DNA from: Blastomonas ursincola | GTDB taxonomy: Bacteria > Pseudomonadota > Alphaproteobacteria > Sphingomonadales > Sphingomonadaceae | Direction of reading: 5' to 3' | Length of the DNA: 64,000 nt | NCBI RefSeq assembly: GCF_013607875.1 | Contig: NZ_VDES01000005.1 | Coordinates: forward strand, 1 to 64,000 | Part shown: positions 51,768-64,000 of the stretch, one piece after another | How positions within the stretch are numbered: position 1 is the first letter of the stretch | Layout: each line of letters starts with the position of its first letter | Made by a program: the position numbers and the translations under genes | The notes under the pieces: model-generated | Told to the model about the DNA's origin: nothing | What the model saw: the letters and a program-made list of their open reading frames with translations, nothing else | Database searches by the model: none

Positions 51768-52931
51768 ATGGCAATCATCCTGGGCATCGAATCGAGCTGC
51801 GACGAGAGCGCGGCGGCGCTGATCGGGTCGGACCGCACGGTGCTGGCGCACCGGCTGGCGGGGCAGGAAGAGGCGCACAAGCCCTATGGCGGCGTGGTGC
51901 CCGAGATCGCGGCGCGCGCGCATGTGCAGGTGCTGACCCCGCTGATCGAAGCCGCGCTCAAGGATGCCGGGCTGGTGCTTGACGATGTCGACGCGATCGC
52001 CGCGACCGCAGGGCCGGGGCTGATCGGCGGGGTGATGGTCGGCCTGGTCACTGCCAAGGCGCTGGCGATGGCGGCGGGCAAGCCGCTGATCGCGGTCAAC
52101 CATCTCGAAGGCCATGCGCTCTCGCCGCGCCTCGCCGACGCGAGCCTTGAATTCCCCTATCTGCTGCTGCTCGTCTCGGGCGGGCATTGCCAGATCCTGC
52201 GCGTCGATGGCGTGGGCCAGTATCGCAGGCTGGCGACGACGATCGATGATGCGGCGGGAGAGGCGTTCGACAAGACGGCCAAGATACTGGGGCTGGGCTA
52301 TCCGGGCGGGCCGCGCGTCGAGGCGCTGGCCAGGCAGGGCGATCCGAAGGCAGTGCCGTTGCCACGCCCGCTGCTGGGCAGCGCCGAGCCGCATTTCTCG
52401 TTCGCGGGCCTGAAGAGTGCAGTGCTGCGCGCGGTGCAGAGCGGCACGCACCGGCCCGAGGACATTGCGGCGGGGTTTCAGCAGGCGGTCGTGGATTGCC
52501 TGGTCGATCGGCTGGAGCGAGCGCTTTCCCAGTCCAGTTCAACCCATTCCCCGTTTGTCCCGAGCGAAGTCGAGGGACGTGATCGCAAAGGGTCGCGCAT
52601 GCGTCCCTCGACTTCGCTCGGGAACGCGGAGAATGTTGAGACCGCATTTGCTGGTGCCACGCCAGGCAAACCCAAGACCCTCGTCGTCGCAGGCGGAGTC
52701 GCGGCGAACGGCGCGATCCGTGCCGCGCTCGAATCCCTCGCCGCCCGGCACGATATGGGTTTTGTCGCCCCGCCGCTCTGGCTGTGCACCGACAATGCCG
52801 CGATGATCGGCTGGGCAGGGGCGGAGCGGTTCGCGCTGGGGCTGACCGATCCGCTCGATCTGCCCGCACGTCCGCGCTGGCCGCTCGATCCCGAAGCAGA
52901 AGCCGCGCGCGGCGCGGGGGTGAAGGCATGA
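51768..52931 (+). CDS. tsaD: tRNA threonylcarbamoyltransferase TsaD with repeat-encoded insertion
   Basis: TsaD transfers the threonylcarbamoyl group to A37 of ANN-reading tRNAs. The 387-aa protein has [20 protein letters not shown], the metal motif [13 protein letters not shown] (HxxxH), [18 protein letters not shown] and the C-terminal [17 protein letters not shown] and [12 protein letters not shown], so the active site is complete. It is about 45 residues longer than usual (E. coli 337 aa). The extra segment (residues about 255-300, with [19 protein letters not shown] and RPSTSLGN) is encoded by a perfect palindromic element inserted in frame just before [16 protein letters not shown] precedes ATG 51768. 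The stop overlaps the gpsA start (ATGA). Confidence 0.95.
   Translation: MAIILGIESSCDESAAALIGSDRTVLAHRLAGQEEAHKPYGGVVPEIAARAHVQVLTPLIEAALKDAGLVLDDVDAIAATAGPGLIGGVMVGLVTAKALAMAAGKPLIAVNHLEGHALSPRLADASLEFPYLLLLVSGGHCQILRVDGVGQYRRLATTIDDAAGEAFDKTAKILGLGYPGGPRVEALARQGDPKAVPLPRPLLGSAEPHFSFAGLKSAVLRAVQSGTHRPEDIAAGFQQAVVDCLVDRLERALSQSSSTHSPFVPSEVEGRDRKGSRMRPSTSLGNAENVETAFAGATPGKPKTLVVAGGVAANGAIRAALESLAARHDMGFVAPPLWLCTDNAAMIGWAGAERFALGLTDPLDLPARPRWPLDPEAEAARGAGVKA
52556..52623. repeat. Palindromic REP-like element inside tsaD
   Basis: Perfect 21-bp inverted arms (52558-52578 and 52603-52623) begin TCCCGAGCGAAGTCGAGG and surround a 24-nt core. The arms are the same as in the intergenic element at 24797-24864. 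It keeps the tsaD frame open. Confidence 0.9.
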
Positions 52932-53911
52932 GCAAGCAGGCGGTGGGCGTGATCGGCGGCGGTGCCTGGGGCACCGCGCTGGCGCAGATGCTGGCGAGCG
53001 ACGGGCGCGCGGTGCGGCTCTGGGCGTTCGAAGCGCCGGTGGTCGAAGAGGTCAACGCGCAGCACCGCAATACGCCTTATCTCGCCGGGATTGACCTCAA
53101 TCCCGGCATCCGCGCCACCACCGATCTGGCCGACCTTGCCGATCTGCCGATGCTGCTGGTGGTCACGCCCGCGCAGCACATGCGCCGCGTGCTCGCCGGG
53201 CTGCCGCAGGGCGAGGGGGATCTGGTGCTCTGCTGCAAGGGCATCGAGGAAGCGACCGGCGAGCTGATGGTGGATGCCGCGCGCGCCGCTGCGCCGGGAC
53301 GCCCGCTTGCCGTGTTGTCCGGCCCCACCTTCGCGCATGAGGTGGCAAACGGCCAGCCGACCGCCGTGACGCTGGCATGCGAAAGCGAAGCACAATGGGA
53401 CCGGATCGCGCCGCTGATCTGGCGACCTGCCTTCCGCCCGTATTTCAGCACCGACATCATCGGCGCGGAAATCGGCGGCGCGGTCAAGAACGTGCTCGCG
53501 ATCGCTTGCGGCGTGGTCGAGGGGCTCCGCCTCGGCCAGAACGCCCGCGCCGCCCTGATCGCGCGCGGCTTTGCCGAAATGACGCGCTTCGGCCTCGCCT
53601 GCGGGGCGCAGGCCGAGACGCTCTCGGGCCTGTCGGGCCTCGGCGATCTGGTGCTTACCTGCTCGTCGATGAGCTCGCGCAATTTCTCGCTCGGCAAGGC
53701 GCTGGGCGAGGGACGCAAGGCCGCCGACGTGCTCGCCGACCGCGCGACGGTGGCCGAAGGCGCGTTCACCGCGCCGGTGCTGCAGCGCGTGGCGAAAGCG
53801 CGTGGCGTCGCGATGCCGATCGTCGATACCGTGTGCGCGCTGCTCGCGGGCCAGGTCGCGGCAGGCGATGCCGTCGCCGCGCTGCTCGCCCGCCCGCTGA
53901 CTGCCGAATAG
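52928..53911 (+). CDS. gpsA: Glycerol-3-phosphate dehydrogenase [NAD(P)+]
   Basis: GpsA reduces dihydroxyacetone phosphate to sn-glycerol-3-phosphate for phospholipid synthesis. The 327-aa product has the N-terminal dinucleotide fold [20 protein letters not shown], then [20 protein letters not shown], the catalytic Lys in [20 protein letters not shown] and [20 protein letters not shown]. It overlaps tsaD by 4 bp, which indicates coupling. Confidence 0.97.
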   Translation: MSKQAVGVIGGGAWGTALAQMLASDGRAVRLWAFEAPVVEEVNAQHRNTPYLAGIDLNPGIRATTDLADLADLPMLLVVTPAQHMRRVLAGLPQGEGDLVLCCKGIEEATGELMVDAARAAAPGRPLAVLSGPTFAHEVANGQPTAVTLACESEAQWDRIAPLIWRPAFRPYFSTDIIGAEIGGAVKNVLAIACGVVEGLRLGQNARAALIARGFAEMTRFGLACGAQAETLSGLSGLGDLVLTCSSMSSRNFSLGKALGEGRKAADVLADRATVAEGAFTAPVLQRVAKARGVAMPIVDTVCALLAGQVAAGDAVAALLARPLTAE

Positions 53912-53914
53912 GGA

Positions 53915-55858
53915 TCAGGGCGTCACCACCGCGAAGGCCGGGTCAAACGGCGGGTGCAGCATCAGCCAGCGCAGGAACAGCCCCGAATCGCCGTCGATCT
54001 TCATCGCGCCCGATCGCATCAGCGTCGGGAAATCGGTCTCGCCGATCACGATCGCGTCGAAATCCTTGCGATTGAGCGTCACCGTGGCATTGGCATCGGC
54101 GAGCGTCGCGCCATAGCGCGGCACCTCGACATCGCCATTGACCATGATGCCGAGCGTTTCCTTGGTGTCGGGCAGGATGAAGTTGATGCGCGCGCGCATG
54201 TTGCCCGCGCGCTCGGCGGCAAAGCGCGTCGCCAGCGCATCGAAGAATTCCGCCGTGGGGATGGCGCTGATGAAGCTGCGGCTCTGCGTGCTTGCCCCCT
54301 TGCGCGGCAATTCGGTCCCGCGCAGCGTCGCCGCGCCCGCCAGATAGTAATTGCGCCAGATGCCCGATTCGGCCGCAAAGCCGAGCGCCTCGTAGCTGTC
54401 GGCCAATGCGGCCTTGGCGGCGGCGTTGCCCGGTTCGGCAAAGACCAGATGGTTCAAGAGCTCGGCGGCCCAGCGATGGTTGCCCGCCGCTTGCGCCTTT
54501 TTGCCCGCTTCGAGCAGCTTGTCCGCGCCACCCGCCAGTTCGACATAGCCCTTGCCGGCGGCGACCGGGGGCAACGGGTTGAAATTCGCGGGAACGCCGT
54601 CCCACCAGCCGTAATAGCGCTGATAGGTCGCCTTCATATTGTGGTTGATCGTGCCGTAATAGCCGCGCGCGGCATAAGCCGCCTGCTGCGCCGCCGGTTC
54701 GGCAATGCCATCGGCGACCTCGTGCAGCGTCATGCCCGCATTCGCCCGTCCCAGGGTGCGGTCATGGACATAGCGATAGGCATCGCGCTGGTTTTCCAGA
54801 TAGGCCGCCACCCGCGCCTGGCCCCAGGTCGGCCAGTTGTGCGAGGCGATCTGGACCTCGGCCTCGCCCCCCCATTTTACCAGCGCCTTGTCGATGATCT
54901 TCGACCAGCGCAGCGCATCGCGCACCTGCGCGCCGCGCAGCGTCAGGATGTTGTGCAGCGTCTTCACCGCAACCTCGGTGGTGTGCAGCACCTTGAAATC
55001 GGGGAGGTAGAACAGGAATTCGGCCGGAGCCTCGGTGCCTGCCGCGTCCAGAAAATCGAAGCGCACCCCGTCGATCACCTTGAGCCCGCCTTCGGGGCCG
55101 ATCAGCATCGTCGGGGCCATGTAACCGGTGGTGCCGATCGACAGCCCGGTGCCCAGGCCGTTGTCGACCCGGCCTTGCGCCCCCGGCGCGAGCGCGGTGC
55201 CGAACATGTAACTCGACCGGCGGGTCATCGCGTTGCCCGCGAGCACATTCTCGCTCACCGCCTCTTCGGCAAAGCCGTGCGGCGCGACGATCTGCACCTT
55301 GCGCTTCTTTGCGTCGTCGGGTGAAAGGATGCCGCCCACCCCGCCGAAATGATCGGCATGGCTGTGGCTGAACAGCACGGCGGAAATCGGGCGCTTGCCG
55401 ATCTTGCTCTCGGCCAGCTGCATCGCGGCGGCGGCGGCCTCTTCGGTCAGCAGCGGATCGACCACGATCCAGCCGGTCTTGCCTGAGATGATCGTCATCA
55501 CCGCAATGTCATAGCCGCGCAGCTGCCAGACCTTGCCGGGGACGATCTCGAACAGCCCGTGGATATGATTGAGCCGCGCCTGCCGCCAGAGCGAAGGGTG
55601 GACCGTCGCAGGCGCAGCCTCGGCGTTGAGGAAGTCGAAGGCGGATGCGTCCCACACGGTCTTGCCGTCGGTGGTCTTGATCACGCCGCCCGGAATTTCG
55701 GCGATCTTGCCGCGCGTCGCGTCGGTCATGTCGCTGCCGTCGTCGGCAGGAAGCCGCGCGAGCACCGCCGCGCGCTCGGCATCGCTGAGCTGCGCCTGCG
55801 CGGCCGCGCCGCTGATCAGCGCGATCCCCATCGCGCCCGCTTTCAAAACCCGTTTCAT
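53915..55858 (-). CDS. Alkyl sulfatase, SdsA1/YjcS type
   Basis: This 647-aa periplasmic zinc enzyme hydrolyses primary alkyl sulfates such as dodecyl sulfate. A signal peptide (ends GAAAQAQ) leads to an MBL domain with HSHADHFGGVGGIL (zinc motif), PHGFAEEAVSENVLAGNAMT and HTTEVAVKTLHNILTLRGAQ. A dimerisation helical domain follows (HRWAAELLNHLVFAEPGNAA), then a C-terminal SCP2-like lipid-binding domain (FILPDTKETLGIMVNGDVEV). AGGAGG lies 6 nt before ATG 55858. It converges with gpsA (3-bp gap). Confidence 0.93.
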   Translation of the reverse strand: MKRVLKAGAMGIALISGAAAQAQLSDAERAAVLARLPADDGSDMTDATRGKIAEIPGGVIKTTDGKTVWDASAFDFLNAEAAPATVHPSLWRQARLNHIHGLFEIVPGKVWQLRGYDIAVMTIISGKTGWIVVDPLLTEEAAAAAMQLAESKIGKRPISAVLFSHSHADHFGGVGGILSPDDAKKRKVQIVAPHGFAEEAVSENVLAGNAMTRRSSYMFGTALAPGAQGRVDNGLGTGLSIGTTGYMAPTMLIGPEGGLKVIDGVRFDFLDAAGTEAPAEFLFYLPDFKVLHTTEVAVKTLHNILTLRGAQVRDALRWSKIIDKALVKWGGEAEVQIASHNWPTWGQARVAAYLENQRDAYRYVHDRTLGRANAGMTLHEVADGIAEPAAQQAAYAARGYYGTINHNMKATYQRYYGWWDGVPANFNPLPPVAAGKGYVELAGGADKLLEAGKKAQAAGNHRWAAELLNHLVFAEPGNAAAKAALADSYEALGFAAESGIWRNYYLAGAATLRGTELPRKGASTQSRSFISAIPTAEFFDALATRFAAERAGNMRARINFILPDTKETLGIMVNGDVEVPRYGATLADANATVTLNRKDFDAIVIGETDFPTLMRSGAMKIDGDSGLFLRWLMLHPPFDPAFAVVTP

Positions 55859-56097
55859 CTGCACCCTCCTGTTTCGATCGCCTTGCGTCCGGCGAATTAT
55901 TGGCAGTCATGCTGCCATATTCTCCATGCGCTGTCAGCCATTGATCGCACCCGACATCAAATCCCCCCCAATCGGGGTGTGGCGATGGGAAACAGCGGCT
56001 TAAGCCTGTCTTCAACGAAGCATCCGCTTTTCATCATCGGCCACCGAACATTCAGCAAACCGCGACCCTGCTGGCCGGTGACAGGTGATGAAAAGGC

Positions 56098-56128
56098 GAT
56101 CCCGGCGGGTTCAGCGCCCGCCGGGATC
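56098..56128 (+). promoter_or_regulatory. Perfect 12-bp hairpin in the leader of the Tat protein gene
   Basis: GATCCCGGCGGG (56098-56109) and CCCGCCGGGATC (56117-56128) are perfect arms with a 7-nt loop, 24 bp before ATG 56153. No T-run follows. It may control translation or stability, or be the end of an unseen upstream transcript. Confidence 0.45.
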
Positions 56129-56152
56129 GTCGCTTCGCTCAAGGGGGACATG

Positions 56153-57154
56153 ATGACGATCGACCGCCGCCATTTTCTGATCGCTTCGGCGAGCGCTGCC
56201 GCGCTCGCTGCGCTGCCTTCGCCGGTTCTGGCCGCGAAAAAGGCCAAGTCGCCGGTGTCGGTGAAGAACCCGGCAGCGCTCGCCGGGATTCGTCAGGCGG
56301 TGATCGGATCGTTCGCGGTGGGCTTTCTCACCGAGCGGATCGACCGCGCCAAGGCCGGCGGCGGACTGATGGGCGGCGGTTTTGGCGGCAAATCGACTGC
56401 GCGCAGCTATCTCGCCGGGCTGACCGACGCCGATTTCAAGGATGCCACCGAAGCAGCCTATGCCGCGTTCACTGACCGGCTGACGTCGATGGGCATCACG
56501 CTGGCCGACCGGCAGGGGCTGCTCGCGGCCTATGGCAAGCAGGTCAAGCCGCTGCCCAATGGCGAGGAACGCACGCTGATCACCGGGCGCGACGACAAGG
56601 CCAAGGCGCGGCTGTTCAGCCCCGCCGCGCTGGGTGATCCGGTGGTGCTGGTCGAATGGCTGGGCATCATGACCGGCGGCGGCTTCGATTTCAGTTTCAA
56701 CATGAGTGTCGGCTATGCCAGCGCCAATGCGAAGACCTATGCCAAGTCGTCGGGCCTGCCGGTGATCAACGCGCTGCTGCTCGTCGATTTCGCCGATGCC
56801 GACAGCTATGGCGGCTGGTTCACCAACAGCTCTTCGGTCAAGGTCAAGTCGAGCCTCGCCGCCTTTCCCGATGCCAGCCAGCTCACCGTGTTCGCGCCGG
56901 GCGGCAAGATCGGGTCGGTGGTGCTCAAGGAACCGGTAGCGATGGGCGGCGATTACGGCACGTTCGCGGATACCACCGGCGGCACCGCTAAGACGCTCGA
57001 GACGGTGAGCAATGTCATCGGCTTTCTCGGCGGGGTGGGCACCAACAAGTCGCGCAAGTACACGATGACCGCCGATCCGGCGCGCTGGCGCGAGGGCGTG
57101 GCCGGGGTGTCGCAGGAGGCATTCGCCAAGCTGACCGCCAGCCTTTCCGCCTGA
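56153..57154 (+). CDS. Tat-exported protein of unknown function
   Basis: This 333-aa protein has a twin-arginine-like signal (DRRHFLIASASAAALAALPS, cleaved about after VLAA). The mature part has AGIRQAVIGSFAVGFLTERI, a Gly-rich GGGLMGGGFGGKST, LLAAYGKQVKPLPNGEERTL, GIMTGGGFDFSFNMSVGYAS and VGTNKSRKYTMTADPARWRE. The mixed alpha/beta pattern resembles no family I can name with confidence. GGGGG precedes ATG 56153 (ATG 56150 also in frame). A 12-bp hairpin lies in its leader. Its neighbours, alkyl sulfatase (divergent) and uppP (same strand), do not reveal its role. Confidence 0.75.
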   Translation: MTIDRRHFLIASASAAALAALPSPVLAAKKAKSPVSVKNPAALAGIRQAVIGSFAVGFLTERIDRAKAGGGLMGGGFGGKSTARSYLAGLTDADFKDATEAAYAAFTDRLTSMGITLADRQGLLAAYGKQVKPLPNGEERTLITGRDDKAKARLFSPAALGDPVVLVEWLGIMTGGGFDFSFNMSVGYASANAKTYAKSSGLPVINALLLVDFADADSYGGWFTNSSSVKVKSSLAAFPDASQLTVFAPGGKIGSVVLKEPVAMGGDYGTFADTTGGTAKTLETVSNVIGFLGGVGTNKSRKYTMTADPARWREGVAGVSQEAFAKLTASLSA

Positions 57155-57207
57155 TAGGCACCCGATAACCGGTTGACTTGGGACCATGCCGTCTTTCTTA
57201 AGGCGGC

Positions 57208-58011
57208 ATGATCGAAATGTATCTCATCCCCATATTGCTGGGAATCGTCGAAGGCCTGACCGAGTTTCTGCCGGTCTCTTCCACCGGACATCTCATTCTC
57301 GCGACCGAACTGCTCGGCTTCGATGCCGAGGCCTGGGCGGTGTTCAACATCGCGATCCAGCCGGGCGCGATCCTCGCGATCGTGGTGCTTTACTGGCGCA
57401 CCTTCATGGATGTGCTTGCGGGGCTGATGCGCTGGGAGCCATCTGCCGTCGCGTTCACGCGCAACCTGCTGATCGCCTTCTTCCCGGCTGTCATCCTGGG
57501 TCTGGCGTTCGGCGACCAGATCGACAAGCTGCTGGAGAATGCGGTGGTCGTCGCCTGGGCGCTGATCATCGGCGGGGTCGCGATCCTGGTGGTCGAGAAG
57601 CTCACCAAGACGAGCGATGCCGGCGGCGTTGCCGGCGTGCCGTTCAAGACCGCGATCGGCATTGGTCTCGTTCAGTGCATCGCGATGATTCCGGGGGTCA
57701 GCCGCTCGGGCGCGACCATCCTGGGCGCGATGGCGATGGGCGTCGATCGCAAGACCGCCGCCGAATTCAGCTTCTTCCTCGCGCTGCCGACGCTCACCGG
57801 CGCGACGGTGCTGCAGCTCTACAAGAACCGCGACATGCTCACCCCGGACGAGTTCGGGGCGATCGCGATCGGGTTCGTCGTGTCGTTCATCGTCGCGCTG
57901 GTCGTGGTCAAGGCGTTCCTCAAGATCATCACGCGTTACGGTTTCGTGCCCTTCGCCTGGTATCGCATCGTCGCGGGCGCGGCAGCCCTGATATGGCTTG
58001 CCAACCGATAG
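57208..58011 (+). CDS. uppP: Undecaprenyl-diphosphatase (BacA family)
   Basis: UppP recycles the lipid carrier of peptidoglycan synthesis. The 267-aa membrane protein has the catalytic E-x3-E region GIVEGLTEFLPVSSTGHLIL, the second motif MIPGVSRSGATILGAMAMGV, and about eight helices. Loss or excess alters bacitracin resistance in other bacteria. ATG 57208 is the longest start; ATG 57217 is also possible. Confidence 0.96.
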   Translation: MIEMYLIPILLGIVEGLTEFLPVSSTGHLILATELLGFDAEAWAVFNIAIQPGAILAIVVLYWRTFMDVLAGLMRWEPSAVAFTRNLLIAFFPAVILGLAFGDQIDKLLENAVVVAWALIIGGVAILVVEKLTKTSDAGGVAGVPFKTAIGIGLVQCIAMIPGVSRSGATILGAMAMGVDRKTAAEFSFFLALPTLTGATVLQLYKNRDMLTPDEFGAIAIGFVVSFIVALVVVKAFLKIITRYGFVPFAWYRIVAGAAALIWLANR

Positions 58012-58063
58012 GGCCGATACGGACCTGTTAAGGTCGGGAAATTGTCCCAGGCTGCGACGAAAT

Positions 58064-58182
58064 GATCCTTATCGCGGATCAATAGTCAACAATGCTGACC
58101 TATTGACAGAAAAATGCGTGACTCTGCGTTCATGATCGCCTAAAGCTGCGTCAGTTGCGGCGCGCGCAATTTTTCGCGCGCC
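58064..58182. promoter_or_regulatory. Cluster of dyads in the gltD upstream region
   Basis: Three inverted repeats occur in 120 bp: GATCC-N7-GGATC (58064-58080), TCAATAG-N14-CTATTGA (58079-58106, with an inner TCA/TGA pair), and GGCGCGCG-N8-CGCGCGCC (58159-58182). A perfect -35 hexamer TTGACA overlaps the second (58103-58108). Together they look like a regulated promoter and a 5' leader hairpin for gltDB. Confidence 0.45.
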
Positions 58183-58210
58183 TATCGATTGCGTAAATGA
58201 AGGCAGGGGC

Positions 58211-59707
58211 ATGGCTGACCAGCACGACTACACAGTAGCAACCGCAGCGGCGCTCGCGGCGGAAAAGCTCGCGATGCTGCAATTCGTCGATCGCGGTCAG
58301 GCCTATCCGCCCAAGCGCAGCGCCGAGGACCGCGCCGACGATTTCGAGGAGATCTCGGACAAGTTCGACGGCAGCGCTGCGCAGGCGCAGTCGGCGCGCT
58401 GCTCGCAATGCGGCGTGCCCTATTGCTCGACCCATTGCCCGCTGCACAACCATATCCCCGACTGGCTGCGCCTGACCGCCGAAGGGCGGCTGCGCGAAGC
58501 CTATGAGATGTCGAACCTCACCTCGACCATGCCCGAGATTTGCGGCCGCATCTGCCCGCAGGATCGTCTGTGCGAGGGCAATTGCGTGATCGAGTTTTCC
58601 GGGCACGGCGCGGTCACCATCGGCTCGGTGGAAAAGTACATCACCGACACCGCCTGGGAGCAGGGCTGGGTCGAGCCGGTGCTGGTCGGCAAGCCGCGGG
58701 GCCAGTCGGTCGGCATCATTGGCGCCGGGCCTGCTGGCCTGACCGCAGCCGAATATCTGCGCATGGGCGGCTATGACGTGCATGTCTACGACCGGCACGA
58801 CCGCGCGGGCGGGCTGCTGACCTATGGCATTCCCGGCTTCAAGCTCGAAAAGGACGTCGTCATGCGCCGCGTCGCGCGGCTCGAGCAAGCGGGCATCGTC
58901 TTTCATTGCGGGTTCGAGGTCGGCCGCGACGCCAGCATGGACGATCTGCGCGAGAAGCACGACGCGGTGCTGATCGCGACCGGCGTCTACAAGGCGCGCG
59001 ATATCAAGGTGCCGGGCATCGGTGCGGATGGCGTCGTCCCCGCGCTTGATTATCTCATTGCCTCGAACCGCAAGGGCTTTGGCGATGACGTGCCCGCTTT
59101 CGATAGCGGCGCGCTGAACGCCGCAGGCAAGCATGTTGTCGTCATCGGCGGCGGCGATACCGCGATGGATTGCGTGCGCACCGCCGTCCGCCAGGGCGCG
59201 GCCTCGGTCAAGTGCCTCTACCGCCGCGACCGGATCAACATGCCCGGGTCGCAGCGCGAGGTGCTCAATGCCGAGGAAGAGGGCGTCGAGTTCGTCTGGC
59301 TCTCCGGACCCGTCGCGGTCGAGGGCACGCCGCACGCGACAGCGGTCCGCGCCAGCCGCATGCGCCTGGGCGCGCCCGACGCTTCGGGCCGCAGCGCGCC
59401 CGAGCCCGATCCCGACAGCGATTTCTCGGTCCCGGCCGACCTCGTCATCAAGGCCCTGGGCTTCGATCCCGAGGACCTGCCGGTCGCATTCGGCTGCGAC
59501 GAGCTCTCGGTCCAGCGTTGGGGCACGCTGCGCGTCGACCACAAGACGATGATGACCAGCCTCGATGGCGTGTTTGCCGCAGGCGATATCGTGCGCGGTG
59601 CCTCGCTGGTGGTCTGGGCGATCCGCGACGGCCGCGATGTTGCCGAGCACATGCACAAATATTTGAAGGCCAAGGCCCGCGCCGGGGCCGAAATGGTCGC
59701 CGCCTGA
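58211..59707 (+). CDS. gltD: Glutamate synthase small subunit
   Basis: GltD supplies electrons from NADPH to the large subunit in ammonium assimilation. The 498-aa product has two clusters of Cys for 4Fe-4S centres (CSQCGVPYCSTHCPLHN; CGRICPQDRLCEGNC), the FAD site IIGAGPAGLTAAEYLRMGGY and the NADPH site VVIGGGDTAMDCVRTAVRQG. The C-terminal GVFAAGDIVRGASLVVWAIR is typical. It precedes gltB by 66 bp, the reverse of the E. coli gltBD order. Confidence 0.96.
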   Translation: MADQHDYTVATAAALAAEKLAMLQFVDRGQAYPPKRSAEDRADDFEEISDKFDGSAAQAQSARCSQCGVPYCSTHCPLHNHIPDWLRLTAEGRLREAYEMSNLTSTMPEICGRICPQDRLCEGNCVIEFSGHGAVTIGSVEKYITDTAWEQGWVEPVLVGKPRGQSVGIIGAGPAGLTAAEYLRMGGYDVHVYDRHDRAGGLLTYGIPGFKLEKDVVMRRVARLEQAGIVFHCGFEVGRDASMDDLREKHDAVLIATGVYKARDIKVPGIGADGVVPALDYLIASNRKGFGDDVPAFDSGALNAAGKHVVVIGGGDTAMDCVRTAVRQGAASVKCLYRRDRINMPGSQREVLNAEEEGVEFVWLSGPVAVEGTPHATAVRASRMRLGAPDASGRSAPEPDPDSDFSVPADLVIKALGFDPEDLPVAFGCDELSVQRWGTLRVDHKTMMTSLDGVFAAGDIVRGASLVVWAIRDGRDVAEHMHKYLKAKARAGAEMVAA

Positions 59708-59773
59708 GCAAGATGACGGACCTGGCCGGATGAGCGCGACGCCCCGGCCGGTCGAGACGAAAGACACGAGACA

Positions 59774-64000
<4,227 letters not shown>

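Overview
This window looks like a chromosomal segment from a GC-rich alphaproteobacterium, most likely of the order Sphingomonadales. That rests on the protein content: a TrcR/DUF1013 regulator, Rieske/cytochrome b/cytochrome c1 genes beside tRNA and haem genes, a ubiquinol-cytochrome c chaperone beside a DUF177 protein, and split hemC-hemD. It also rests on short palindromic repeats that read as VPSEVEG / PSTSLG or PSPLRGRG peptides, which I associate with sphingomonads. Genus is not determinable by eye. The two lower-GC stretches are about 0.13-1.4 kb and 44.6-46.2 kb.

The most distinctive part is at 1.3-10.6 kb, directly after an initiator tRNA-Met gene and a gene-poor stretch. It is a complete-looking but unusual curli (functional amyloid) locus on the + strand: CsgF, CsgG, a giant curlin of 855 aa, a second large curlin of 581 aa, a third divergent curlin of 230 aa, a membrane-anchored protein of unknown family, a small CsgC/CsgH-like protein with a Cys-Arg-Cys motif, and a LuxR-type regulator. 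The giant curlin has about 66 Q-ending strands, or 33 curlin units, against five in E. coli CsgA. No CsgE is recognisable. Strong hairpins without a U-tract occupy the boundaries csgG/curlin 1, curlin 1/curlin 2 and curlin 2/curlin 3.

From 10.6 to 30.8 kb are housekeeping and envelope genes: a RidA protein, a cytochrome b561-type/molybdopterin oxidoreductase pair, cyclopropane fatty acid synthase, an MBL hydrolase, trcR preceded by a terminator-like hairpin, a DUF4331-DUF4331-TPR operon, a GT4 glycosyltransferase, an LpxH-like phosphoesterase, a quinone oxidoreductase, DUF1192, ClpA, a thioesterase, ThpR, a Bax-inhibitor-1 protein, a proline-rich lipoprotein, tRNA-Ala(CGC) and an MHYT-PAS-GGDEF-EAL protein.

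From 30.8 to 46.2 kb are a PQQ alcohol dehydrogenase, ribosomal proteins L35/L20, a DUF177/cytochrome bc1 chaperone pair, BamE, a CBS-domain hemolysin-like protein, an OmpA lipoprotein, trmL-hemF-VOC, petABC, and two orphan genes around a palindromic-repeat cluster. From 46.2 kb to the end are PBP1A, mobA, a mitofilin-like protein, hemD, hemC, tsaD carrying an in-frame palindromic repeat, gpsA, an alkylsulfatase, a Tat-type secreted protein, uppP, gltD and the first 1,409 codons of gltB.

Genes that belong together: the curli export and assembly set; the bc1 complex with its chaperone 5 kb away; haem genes hemC/hemD/hemF; and gltD/gltB for ammonium assimilation. Starts were chosen from visible ribosome-binding sites and signal peptides. 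All family assignments come from reading the sequence, not from a database search.
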